NCBI GenBank assembly: GCA_008638375.1
Contig: CM018031.1
Location: 3,992,562-4,056,561, forward strand
DNA: 64,000 nucleotides
Reading direction: 5' to 3'
Origin: Nyssa sinensis
Lineage: Eukaryota > Streptophyta > Magnoliopsida > Cornales > Nyssaceae
Shown piece after piece: positions 11,542-22,137 of this stretch. Below the pieces are notes generated by a model. That model did no database searches and was not told where the DNA came from. It saw only the letters and a program-made list of their open reading frames with translations. Numbering within the stretch: the stretch's first letter is position 1; every line of letters starts with the position of its first letter. Made by a program: the position numbers and the translations under genes.

Positions 11542-12875
11542 TTGTGTGTGGGTACAACATTTTCAATGGTCCTAATAAAATTGAACCTTGCAGTCAGTTC
11601 CTCTGTTCCTGACAGAGATTGCACCAATTGAACATAGAGGGGCTGTCAACATACTCTTCCAGCTCTTTATAACAGTTGGAATTCTCATTGCCAATCTTGT
11701 GAATTATGCAACATCATCCATTCATCCAAGTGGATGGAGGATATCTTTAGGCCTAGCCGGTATTCCTGCCCTAATTTTATTTTTAGGTTCTCTGGTCATC
11801 ACTGAGACACCGGCAAGCCTGGTTGAACGAGGCAATGAGGCTGAAGGGAAAGCAGCACTCCTGAAAATCAGGGGTGTTGATGATGTAGAAGCTGAATTTG
11901 AACAAATTAAAATGGCCTGTGATCAAGCCCGGCAAGTCAAACATCCATTCAAGAAACTCATGAAGCGCTCAAGCATGCCCCCACTAATCATTGGCATTTT
12001 GATGCAAGTGTTTCAGCAGTTCACTGGCATTAATGCTATAATGTTCTATGCCCCAGTTCTATTTCAAACTGTGGGGTTCAAGAATGATGCTTCATTGTTG
12101 TCAGCAGTCATCACAGGAACTGTTAATGTGCTGAGCACTTTCGTTTCAATCTATGCTGTCGACAAGGCTGGAAGGAGGAAATTGCTTCTCCAAGCTTGTA
12201 TCCAGATGTTCATCTGCCAAGTAAGGCATATTTCACTTTGAAATGAATTTGTTTCAATTGGCTAAGTTCCCCTGCTGCATGGTTCAAAGTTTCTTGCATT
12301 TCTTAACCAGTTTCTGCATCAGAAAATTTTCCCTCATTTATCAAACAGTTTTTGTTTATTGATGTTGTCAATCATTCTTTGAACTTTTTAAAAATTGTCA
12401 AGTACTTGTGCCGATTAGTTGAACATGAATGCAGGCTGCAATTGGAGGGATTCTGGCGGTTCACTTGAAAACCACAGGTACAATTGATAAAGGATTGGCA
12501 GGTGTAGTGGTGGTGCTAGTATGCTTGTTTGTTATGTCCTTTGCATGGTCATGGGGTCCTCTGGGCTGGCTGATCCCAAGTGAAACATTCCCTCTGGAGA
12601 CTAGAACTGCCGGCTTTGCATTTGCAGTTAGCTCCAACATGTTATTCACTTTCATCATTGCTCAGGTATTCTTGTCAATGCTCTGCAATATGCAAGCCTA
12701 TATATTCTTCTTCTTCGCGGCTTGGATTGTGGCCATGGGATTGTTTGTGGTGTACCTGTTGCCGGAGACAAAGGGTGTTCCCATTGATGCCATGGTTGAG
12801 AGGGTGTGGAAGCAACATCCAGTCTGGAAGAAATTCATGGATGATGTAGGACCAAAAAGTTATGAAATGGCCTGA
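10826..12875 (+). CDS. STP-type monosaccharide/H+ symporter (STP8/HEX6-like)
   Basis: Probable plasma-membrane hexose-proton symporter of the major facilitator superfamily. Exons 10826-10949, 11184-11503, 11594-12220 and 12435-12875 join in phase to 503 residues, normal for the family. The start matches the usual short cytosolic N-terminus before TM1. Visible family marks are [20 protein letters not shown] (proton-coupling Asp37 in FGYD), NNYCKYD (Cys71, which in STP10 forms the lid disulphide with a Cys in FLSMLC), [46 protein letters not shown] and LLPETKG. Closest from memory to Arabidopsis STP8/STP6 and castor HEX6. Two departures are seen: the TM2-TM3 loop reads LGRQPT where LGRRxT is usual, and the exon 2 junction reads GFGNE where GFGNQ is usual. 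The gene looks intact. Substrate specificity cannot be read from the sequence. Confidence 0.93.
11520..11551. repeat. (TG)n microsatellite in an STP8-like intron
   Basis: A TG repeat with one interruption occupies about a third of the 90-bp second intron, starting some 15 bp after the splice donor at 11504. Confidence 0.9.
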
Positions 12876-13788
12876 AAGCATTTAGGGTGGAGATAAATTT
12901 TAAGTCACAATAATTCTCTCCCCTCCTTTTGCACCTTACACTTTCTTGTAAAAGCAGAAGCTTTAGAAAAAATAATTCATCCACAAGTATCCTAAGCTCT
13001 GGTCATTTTTCCGGAACTTGAAATAAGGAAAGAGAGAGATGAGTCCATAGGACCATAACAAAGAAAGGCCCCCCCCAAAAAAAAAAGGTTCTAAAGCCAG
13101 TGCTGTTCCAGGAATAAGTCTTTTTTAAGTTCTCTGTTTCCCTTAAGCATTTACGAAAGGATTTTTTTTTACCTTGGGTTATTTCCTTTTAGCCATTTGA
13201 TGCTCTGAGACTGAGGGATCAGGTTTAACCACCCCTCTTTTTTGGACTTTCTCTTCCTACTCGTGAATAAAATTTATATCAAAAGAAAAGAAGAATTTCT
13301 GCATTCTGTTGTTGTCTGCGACTGTGCGCGTATTCATGTGACTGTAGAAGAATTTGGGATGAATTGGGCTGCTGTCATTGAAAATTTTCTCACATTGGTT
13401 AACATCACATGCCTCGTCAAATTGAAAATGTGAATATAATTCACAGCATAGCTTTCTTATGCTGCTATAATGTAATTCATGAACAGAAAGCCAGAGCCAA
13501 ATGAAGCTTTCATGAAATTGATTTGAGCTATCCAAATTTATCACTTTGATTGTTTTGTAACTGGTGTGGGCTTCCAACAAGTCTCACTCATCCACAAGAA
13601 GAAAAACTAACATGAACTTGCAATACAATTATTGAAGTAATTTCCAATACAAAATACATATCTGTATCTGAATGAAATGCTGATCTGCCCCTAACCCACA
13701 TCTATAACCCCCACGAAAGTTCCAATTAACATAATAAACTCATAATAAACTCCCCAAAATTCCCATAAACTAAAAGGCTTTCTCCTGA
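12876..13788. other. Intergenic region between convergent genes
   Basis: Contains the 3' UTRs of the STP8-like gene (plus strand) and the phytocyanin gene (minus strand), including a C-run followed by an A-run near 13070-13086. Short reading frames here have no recognisable content. Confidence 0.5.
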
Positions 13789-16700
13789 TTAAGCAAAACC
13801 AGAAACAAAAGCAGCAAGAACAGCCATAGCCAACCCAAGATTACCAAGAAGACCTATGGAAGCCTTCAATGGACCAGCAGCACTTGGAGGTGGTGCAGGT
13901 ACCGTGGCAACGGGAGTCGAAGGAGAGGGTAATCCTGCAGGTGTTGGAGCCATCGAAGAAACACGAAGCACGTTAATGTCAACCTTCTGTCCAGCTTGGC
14001 AGTGGCCGGGGACACCACATAGGAAGTAGTGGTGACCATGAGTGTTGATGGTGATTGAGTCATTGCCTGAGGTGTGGGTGGTTATGGGAGTGGATGCATT
14101 GCATGACTTGTAGTCCGGATGTGTGACTTGCATCACATTATGGAATTGAGGATGGTATTCAAAAACTGATGAACCATAAACATAAAATTTGTTAGGCTAG
14201 GGCATAGTTAAAACCATCAGAAGCAAGTGGATCAAATGGTCTCACACATCACTAACACTAAATAGGATGACTAAAAAGATAATATCCAGCTCAACATCTT
14301 AGCTACCATATGTCCTCATGCCCAACATGCTCACATGAAAACCACATATACCTTAAAAATGCCCAAGAAATTAGTGGCCTTACATAATGTGTGAGAGATA
14401 CGATAAATATCTTCCCCTCATTCTGAGCAACCAGATGTGAAAAGGACTAACTTAGTACACGAGGCTCCCATGAGAATGATTAGATGTACACAATCTTACC
14501 TTCGCAAGCAGAGGTTATTTTTGTGACTCGAATCCGTGACTTTCAAGTTAAAATGAAGCAACCTTATGTACTAGTACTTTGGATATGTCCTATCACTACC
14601 TCAACGAGGGTGTTGTAGAGATAGAAATTTTACTAACGTTGGTCCACCGAAAAAGGAAACAATAATTCAAGAAAAGGACATGGCTTGAATTGAACTACTA
14701 AGTTAGTTGGCAATTAGATAAGGATAAGATAAGAGAATCTATGTACTGCAGAACAATGTACTGCACTTGTAGTACAAGGAAAATTCTGTATTTGAAGAAT
14801 CTGAAGGAAGTCAGGACTCCCACATTAACCCAGTAAAGGCGAAGCCACCAACATGGAGGCAGCATCAACATGGCAATGGAATAGGCAACATTACAATGGT
14901 GTCTGCGAAGCTAGTGACGAGAAAGCCACAAAGTTGCTGTCATCGGTGAGACATAGTGCACTGCAGGGCTCTAGGCTTAGAACTTGAATGTTGGTGCTTG
15001 TTTATTCTGCTTGAAATTGGGCAGGCCCAGTCATGCTTTAGATTCACATAAAGCAGAGGCCAGAATTGCCAGATGATCTCTCTAGGGTAAGAACGCACAA
15101 TTTTTCAAGAATTTTTTTCCCAACTTTACCTACTTAAGATCTAGGAAATTGAAGAAAACTAACACAAATCACTTCTCAAATTGGAGACCCAATTGGGATA
15201 TTTACTAAAGCATCATCAAGAGCAGGCAAAAAACCAATGTGGAATATGCATCTGAATTGTGAATATATATTATAGTTATTGCAAGAAGGAAAACTATAAC
15301 TGAAGAACTCTAGCTTACATGGTTAATCTGCTGTGAGAATGATCCTAAGATCATATGTTCTAGTCTAAGAAATGAAGTTATCAACTGTACAAAAATGTGT
15401 TTACAAAAGCACAGATCTCATATTACTTTTTTCTGAACTCCAACAAACACATCTTGGTTGTCAATTTTTAATCATAAGTTCTAACACTTCTTTTGCCGTT
15501 TTGTTTTGATTTCGATGGCCCTATGTTCCATTGAAAAATGGATGGCACTCTTGTCCATGTTATATCATCCCCCAAAGTGATTGTGCAGAACTGAAATTTT
15601 TTAGGTCCAAATACAAAATCTCTACATCTATAAGCAATGCTTCTCTTCACCACTTATTCTTCAGCTAGCTAATTTGTTGGCCTAAGATCAGTTGATGGTT
15701 TTAAGAAAATTATGACTGAATTAACAGTGAAGCCCCAATAAATATGTTGTTGGATCCAAACTTGACCCAAAACTTTAAGTTGTTAGTTCTTGGGCATACT
15801 AGGCTATCTCTAACTATGACTCGAATTTTTACTCAAATTTGAGTAAATGTTTCATTTGAGTTCAATGCTCTTCAACGGTCACTTGAAATTTTACTCAAAT
15901 CTTCTGAAAAAATTCTAATCTTGTCTCAAAAGTTTTAAATTTAGTTTTAGACAGTGATTTGAGTCCATGAATAGTATTTTGTAAATTTGGCTTTGAATTT
16001 GAGTTTAAGTAAAAATGAATTTGACATGAGTTTGAGTATCTTTGTCAAAGATTTTAATTCAAATTTAAATTTCAATCCATATTTGAATCACGGCCGGAAA
16101 CAGCCTTAGTCCTTTCTTACACTCATTAACCAACATGAGATTCCAGCCCACACATTACTTCAATATATCCTTCTACATTTTAAACAAGATTAAAACTACA
16201 CTACCAAAAATTTGGGAATTTTTTTACCTCACAACATATTTTTTTTATTAATCTTTGTGACCCATGAACTTAAACACTTATTTTTCAAACTCATGCAGTT
16301 TAGAAGATTCTTTTGAAAAATTGTTTCTAAATCAAAAAATTTGTCCAAAAATGTCTTTTGATTTAAAATATAAAAGATTAATAAATAATAAATTCTTCGT
16401 CACTTAAAACTCATTTAACCAAAAAACATCATTTAAAAAGACGCTATTATAAGCGTCTTTAAACTGGCCAGTCACGTCTTTCCCAAAGTGCATTGGCCCG
16501 TGAAATAATAAGAATCAAAGTGCGAGAGCTACAAAAATTCAAAAATTTGGACGTATAAATACTGCTAAACCAATGTAGCAGTCTCAGTAATTTTTTAACC
16601 CAATCTTGGCAAGTTTAGTATTACACTTTGAACAGTAATTACTATATTTGAGTTCTTTTTAGTTTTTATGTTTTTAATATATGTACGTGTGTATATAAAT

Positions 16701-19467
16701 GTATATAAAAGAAACGCTATCCCCACTCTTCCTCCACTTGTCTTCCAAAATATTAATATTTTGAAGGTCAAAATCATGCTTTTAAAGTGTAAATGTTGAG
16801 AGGTGGAGTGGAAATAGAGTTGCCCTCTATTAACACTCTATTTTATACATTTGAAGTGTAAAATAATATTGTTTTCATTCTTAATAGTTTATTTTCGGAG
16901 TGTATATGTGGTAACGTGAAGTGGGAATAGAGACAGTCTATATACACACACACACACACACAGAATTTCGTGCCACATGAACAGTCCGCTTGTGCACAGC
17001 TAATGGCTCATCATTAAAGCGTGCATGGTTATGAGTGGCGGATGGAATTTGTGTGGGGGCCAACACATGCACCATGGCCCACTACAAACATGAAATCCCG
17101 AACAAGTAGTTGCCAGTGCATATGACACTGGACCGTTCGATGTCACCACGTGGCAATAAGAATACACGTGTATCATGATGCACGAACCCAATATGCCGAC
17201 ATGTCTAATTTCCTGAATGACCTATAGGGGTACCTAGTAGGCAAAGGCAGGCCACTCAACCAGATCATGGAATTTTTGACCCGACCCACGTGATTTTAAA
17301 AATTATTTCTCGGACCCAGGCATGTTTCAACTTATTTCCCAGACCCATGTCCTTTTGAAAAGCGTCTAAATCTTAGACGCTTTTGTAAATTTTTTTTGGC
17401 CAAAAGCGTATAAGAATCTTACGCCTTTAAAAGGCGTCTTAAACTTATACGCCTTTATTTAATCCTAATTAAAAGCGTATAAGATTAAGACGCCTTTCAA
17501 AGGCGTCTAAATCTTATACGCTTTTAAAGTGATACACTCCTTTTAAAACTCTTAGATCAGGTGTACTTTTAAAAGATAAATTTTATATATATATATATAG
17601 ATAAATACGAATATAAATACAGATAAAATATAGATATATACACTCCTTTTAAAATATATATAGATAAAATATATGTACATATATATATATATATACATAA
17701 ATACATAAATATATACATGAATATATTTATAAATATATACACTCCTTTTAAATATATATACATAAGTAGTAATTAGATAAATATAAGTGTCTATAAATAT
17801 ATATGTACATAATATATATATATATATAAATATGTATGCACACACGAATAAATTCATATTTATATAAAATAAAATTAATTTATAATATTTTAAAAATTTA
17901 TTATATAGTTCGAGATCAATCTCGATCAATCATAAACCATAGTTTCCTAACGTGACTGTACGTCTACTTACAACCCACTTATAATATTTATCTTGCATTT
18001 GGTTGTCAGAAAAATTATGATATGCTGTTTGAAAGTTGACATAAATTTTATTTTTTATTTTTTATAAATTAACATATTATACATGTTAATTTATGATTGA
18101 TCGAGATTGATCTCGAACTATATAATAAATTTTTAAAATATTATAAATTAATTTTATTTTATATAAATATGAATTTATTCGTGTGCATACATATTTATAA
18201 ATATATATGTACATATATATTTATAGACACTCATATTTATCTAATTACTATTTATGTATATATATTTAAAAGGATTGTATATATTTATGTATATATTTAA
18301 AAGGAGTGTATATATTTATAAATATATTTATGTATATATATGTACATATATATTTATGGACACTCGTATTGATATTCGTATTTATCTATATATATATATA
18401 TATAAAATTTATCTTTTAAAAGTACACCTGATCTAAGAGTTTTAAAAGGAGTGTATCACTTTAAAAGCGTATAAGATTTAGACGCCTTTGAAAGGCGTCT
18501 TAATCTTATACGCTTTTAATTAGGATTAAATAAAGGCGTATAAGTTTAAGACGCCTTTCAAAGGCGTAGGATTCTTATACGCTTTTGGCCAAAAAAAATT
18601 TACAAAAGCGTCTAAGATTTAGACGCTTTTCAAAAGGACATGGGTCCGGAAAATAAGTTGAAACATGCCTGGGTCCGAAAAATAATTTTTAAAACCACGT
18701 GGGTCGGGTCAAAAATTCCAGATCATGAACTTTCCAGGTTCCCTAAAGCAGCAACAAACAAACAACGAAATAACTGCTGAACGGGGACGATGCTGCTGGT
18801 TGAAAAGATATGAAAGGGGTCAGAGAAAGTACGAGTCATTTTCCCGTTTACCGTTTGGTAACTGAGAAAATTGGAGAAGTAAAGAAAGTTTAGAATGTTG
18901 GGGGGTCACGTGTTCATGTCATTGGGGGAGCCCCAGTTAAGAAGAGGCATTTATTATCCAGGCCCCATACATTGGAAAATTTCTTTCTTTCTCAACCAAA
19001 CGCTGCAGCACTAAGACCCCAGTTAGAGATGAATTTTGAGAGGACTGGAATCCATAAACCCACTTCCCCACAAAATTTTCTTTCATTTCGTTCTTTGCAA
19101 TTTTTTTCTCAGCAACCAAACGAGCAGTGAGACCCCAGTTAGAGATCAATTTTGTGAGGCTCAGAACCCAAAAACCTACTTCCCAACAAACTGCAGAGTA
19201 ATACAGGAGTGTTTGGGATTATACATATAAATATAATACACATATATACATATATATATATAAAGGGAGAGAGAGAGCAGACATACGAATGACATCACCG
19301 ACTTCGAAGGACTTCGTAGCAGCCCAGTTTGTGTAGTTGAAATTGCCTATGGTGGTCCAACCAGTAGAGTCCCCTACCTTGTACACAGCAGCAAAGGCCA
19401 CCTGCAGGACAGCAAACATGACCAACAACAGAGCCATAGCTCTACTCTTCGCAGCTGCTGAAGCCAT
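13789..19467 (-). CDS. Phytocyanin, stellacyanin-like, GPI-anchored (blue copper protein)
   Basis: Two exons on the minus strand, 19467-19287 and 14165-13789, splice in phase (GTATGT donor, CAG acceptor) to 185 residues. Residues 1-26 form a signal peptide ending about VAFA. A plastocyanin-like domain follows (VYKVGDSTGWT... to about 129). The type-1 copper ligands are His69 (QFHNV), Cys110 (FLCGVPGHC), His115 and, in the axial position, Gln120 (AGQKV). An axial Gln is typical of stellacyanins; uclacyanins and plantacyanins have Met. Cys82 and Cys116 are the expected disulphide pair. A Pro/Ser/Thr/Ala-rich linker (about 130-158) and a hydrophobic C-terminus indicate an arabinogalactan-type stem and a GPI signal. 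Such proteins sit on the outer plasma membrane or in the wall; their redox role is not established. The single intron is about 5.1 kb and filled with repeats. Part of exon 2 and the intron is duplicated at 8606-9297. Confidence 0.9.
14450..14640 (-). mobile_element. Possible tRNA-derived SINE fragment in the phytocyanin intron
   Basis: On the minus strand a box-B-like GGATTCGAGTC (about 14535-14525) is followed by a stretch resembling the AACAGCCTCT..AAGGTAAGGCTGCGTACA signature of plant Au/TS-type SINEs; here it reads AACCTCTGC..AAGGTAAGATTGTGTACAT. The same sequence is present in the duplicate at about 9010-9190. Ends and poly(T) tail were not located, so this is a tentative call. Confidence 0.4.
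15801..16107. mobile_element. Possible small inverted-repeat element (MITE-like)
   Basis: The left end reads AGGCTATCTCTAACTATGACTCGAA and the right end, on the opposite strand, AAGGCTGTTTCCGGCCGTGATTC, an imperfect terminal inverted repeat. The interior is rich in 'ACTCAAATTTGAGT'-like words. No clear target duplication was seen. Confidence 0.35.
16197..16465. mobile_element. CACTA-type element end (remnant)
   Basis: CACTACCAAAAATTTGGG at about 16199 resembles the CACTA transposon terminus. Some 240 bp inside is the palindrome AAAGACGC..GCGTCTTT (around 16437-16461), the kind of subterminal motif EnSpm/CACTA elements carry. I found no matching ...TAGTG end nearby, so only one end may survive. 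Confidence 0.35.
17270..18718. mobile_element. MULE-type hairpin element with ~650-bp terminal inverted repeats
   Basis: Left arm 17270-17936 and right arm 18090-18718 are inverted near-copies separated by a 153-bp loop. Both ends read GAATTTTTGACCCGACCC inward. The flanks are CAGATCATG at 17261-17269 and again at 18719-18727, an exact 9-bp target duplication as made by Mutator-like elements. The outer 250 bp of each arm is packed with short palindromes of the type GCGTCTAA/TTAGACGC and GCGTATAAG, candidate transposase-binding sites. The inner part is AT-rich with TATATA runs. There is no transposase, so it is non-autonomous. The element lies in the phytocyanin intron; a transcript crossing it could fold into a long double-stranded stem. 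Confidence 0.88.
19014..19245. repeat. Two-copy tandem repeat, period about 116 bp
   Basis: The segment beginning AGACCCCAGTTAGAGAT at 19014 recurs at 19130, with the intervening 'AACCCACTTCCCCACAAA'/'AACCTACTTCCCAACAAA' and 'CTCA..AACCAAACG' blocks conserved. It lies just inside the first intron of the phytocyanin gene, downstream of exon 1. Confidence 0.75.
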
Positions 19468-22137
19468 AGCAAGAAACTCTTTGAAAAGATTTTTAGTTTC
19501 TTTTTTTCTGGAGAAAGTGTTTGAAGAGAATTTAGAAAGTCTCTCTCCACTGGGGGGACCTGAATTGGGAGAGAATTGAAGGGTCTTTTCTGTTTGTGGC
19601 CGTAATAAATGTATATTCCTCCATTGGTTTTCCAGCTTTTGATGGTGACCGGCCTTTTTAATTGAAATTACAGCAGTGTCCTTGATCCTCCGTAGAGCCT
19701 TTTCCCTTTCTTTTTTTTCTTTTTTTTTTTTTCTTCCAAGGAATGTAATATCCAGCGTTGGCGGGTTCAAGTTTTAATGAAGTTTTACTCGTTAAAATGA
19801 GTTTTAAATTATATTTACATTTAGTTTTTAAATTTTTTGAGTTTTAAATAATTTAATATTTTTATATATTATTAGATTATTTATTGATTTATTGAATTAA
19901 TTTAAAATCAAGTTTAATAAATTAAGAGATTTTAAAATATATTTAAATTTGTCTTTATTTTTTTACAAACTGATCTTGTACGAATTTTTAACTAAATCGA
20001 TCATGAGTGTAACTTGAACAACTTATTTGCTTTTACAATCATAATTTTTATTATTTTATTTATCAAGGTTATATAGGAAGAATTATGTAATATCATATTT
20101 TCATTCTCATGTGATTTTTGCGGGACTTGAACCCTTCACTTCTCTCATAGAAATAATCAAGTGATATAATTCATTTTAATTTTTAAAATGTCAAAAATTC
20201 ATTACTTTAGAGTGAAAATTGCATATGTAAACTCGATTTGTATTAACATTTTTGTTTAAGTTCATCACAAAGTTTTGTTAAATGAATAAATTTAACTGAG
20301 TTTGTCCATCTATACCGATAAACCTCCCTAAGCAAGATAACAGTGAATTTAATTTCAGATCTCTTGTATGAGTAAATTCAAGCAATTTTAATTATAATTC
20401 TCCTATGTAATTTTCCACATCAAAGTACCAAACATGTAGGCAGTATATAATTATCAAGTAGTTATCTTATGGACATCAATTCAAAGCAGTTGCACGCATA
20501 GGTCACATAAATTTTCTTTAAATTTAAAATTTTATTAGTGATTAAATATTGTACGAAGATTTAAAAATGAGAATAAATGAAGAGATATTTGGTAGTTGTC
20601 TCTCAGCCATCCTAGCCGTATGAAAAACTTGGAAGGAAAGAATGTTGCGAGTGTTGGTAGGTGGTTGCATACAATAGTGTGTCTTCAAGATAGAGAATTG
20701 GGGGTGGGGTGCCATGATGATATTGCCTACTGCTACTATTTCATCCTTCTGGTTCAACCATGTTGCTTTGTACATGAGAAATGTATGTATAGCTGCTATA
20801 TACACAAAACAAGACACGTATTTTATGTATAATGCATCATTCATAATGACTAATGGTTCTAAAGTATTAATCAAGTCAGGCCTTTAACATAAAAGATTGA
20901 TCTGTTAGATAAAAGTATTATACCTATTTTATAAGTCCAAGATACTCTCATTCGATACTTGTCCACTACAAGAGGGGGTGAGGGCTTGAGGGCTCGAACA
21001 ATCTCTAGTATGGACACTTGGAGTGATACCTGAGATACCATCTGTTACGGGTTGAATCTCTAAAATATTAAACTAACTTATTAGATGGAAGTATCATAAC
21101 TACTTTATAAAGTGCAAGACACCTCCTGGTGTGGGACAAAGTTATCAGTTGAGTCCATATAGTGTTACCTAAAGGCCAGGTTGGTTCGGTTAACCAATTT
21201 TGATAGTGTTAGGATAGAGCATTAGATGAAGAGGAAGGCTTCAAGTCTGGTCTAATTTAACTAAAGAACTTTCAGATATGCCTTGCTCATCTACCACCTG
21301 TTAAAGCAACCAGTGCCCTATTTCACGTCTTTTTTCTCTTTTCTCTTGGAGATTCTGGGTCGGTTTGTTTGTTGATAAAGACAACAATATAGTCATACAA
21401 CTCAGAGATGAAAACAGGGCTGGTTATTTGGGCAATAGTGGGGATTTCTTTTGAAATTCAGGTTTCAGAATTGCAAGTCAAACAAGCAACCACCAGAATG
21501 CAAATATGATTTTACTTCTATCTAGAAAACCTTTACTTTTTTTCTTTTCACTTTTAGGGGTGTTATTTAACGGACCTACTCAGAAACCTAACAAGTAACA
21601 ACAATCAATAACTAAGCAAACCCAACTCATGGCTGGAAAATAACAATTAGGAAGATATTTTATTTCGGAAGAATTGAAATCGTGACATTTACATGAAAAT
21701 ACATGAGATGTCACTCAACTAATGAAGATTTCGACCTAAAACGTCATTACTTGAACTGGCATGAACCCACCAATGTGTAACCCAATCATATTGAAGAAGA
21801 AGAAAATAAACAAATTTTGTGACACTAATTTTTATTTTTCAATAATGCATTAGGTAGAAAAAATCATACAAATTCCCATTTAGGGCAATAAAATACACCA
21901 CTTTACAAATAGCTCTGCTGTATATATGAGAGAATTGATACAAATTTCCTAACATTTGAATTTCATTGGAACTGAAAAGTCTCCTTCCCATTATGGAGCC
22001 ACCATAAGGGAAGAAATACTCTTAAGCTCCAAAAATAAGACTATAACAACAAATGAAATTTGTAAAATATGTTGTACCTATTGATTTATTATTGTATCTG
22101 TTCTATATAGCACAATGTTTCTCTATATTCTCTGATT
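19468..22137. other. Intergenic region between phytocyanin 5' end and STP13 3' end
   Basis: Holds the presumed promoter and 5' UTR of the phytocyanin gene (minus strand, starting at 19467) and the 3' UTR of the STP13 gene (minus strand, ending at 22138). Around 20880-21150 two diverged copies of an approximately 180-bp repetitive sequence ('TTAGATAAAAGTATTATACC' and 'TTAGATGGAAGTATCATAAC') are present. No gene was recognised. Confidence 0.5.

Larger units (their letters stand above)
14166..19286 (-). other. 5.1-kb transposon-laden intron of the phytocyanin gene
   Basis: Bounded by GTATGT (19286-19281) and CAG (14168-14166), read on the minus strand. From 3' to 5' of the intron it contains the duplicated 570 bp with SINE-like sequence (about 14450-14640), a possible small element at 15801-16107, a CACTA-like end at 16197-16465, a long hairpin element at 17270-18718 and a two-copy tandem repeat at 19014-19245. 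Phytocyanin introns are usually far shorter. Confidence 0.8.

Noticed and set aside
17552..18436. Several 60-125-residue reading frames rich in Tyr and Ile on both strands
   Set aside because: They come from TATATA-type sequence in the two arms of the hairpin element; the same MIEIDLELYN start appears on both strands because the arms are inverted copies. Not genes.
20110..20165. tRNA-like GGGTTCAAGTCCCGC on the minus strand
   Set aside because: It resembles a T-loop/box B, but no acceptor stem, D-arm or anticodon arm can be built around it, so it is not a tRNA gene; at most a SINE fragment.
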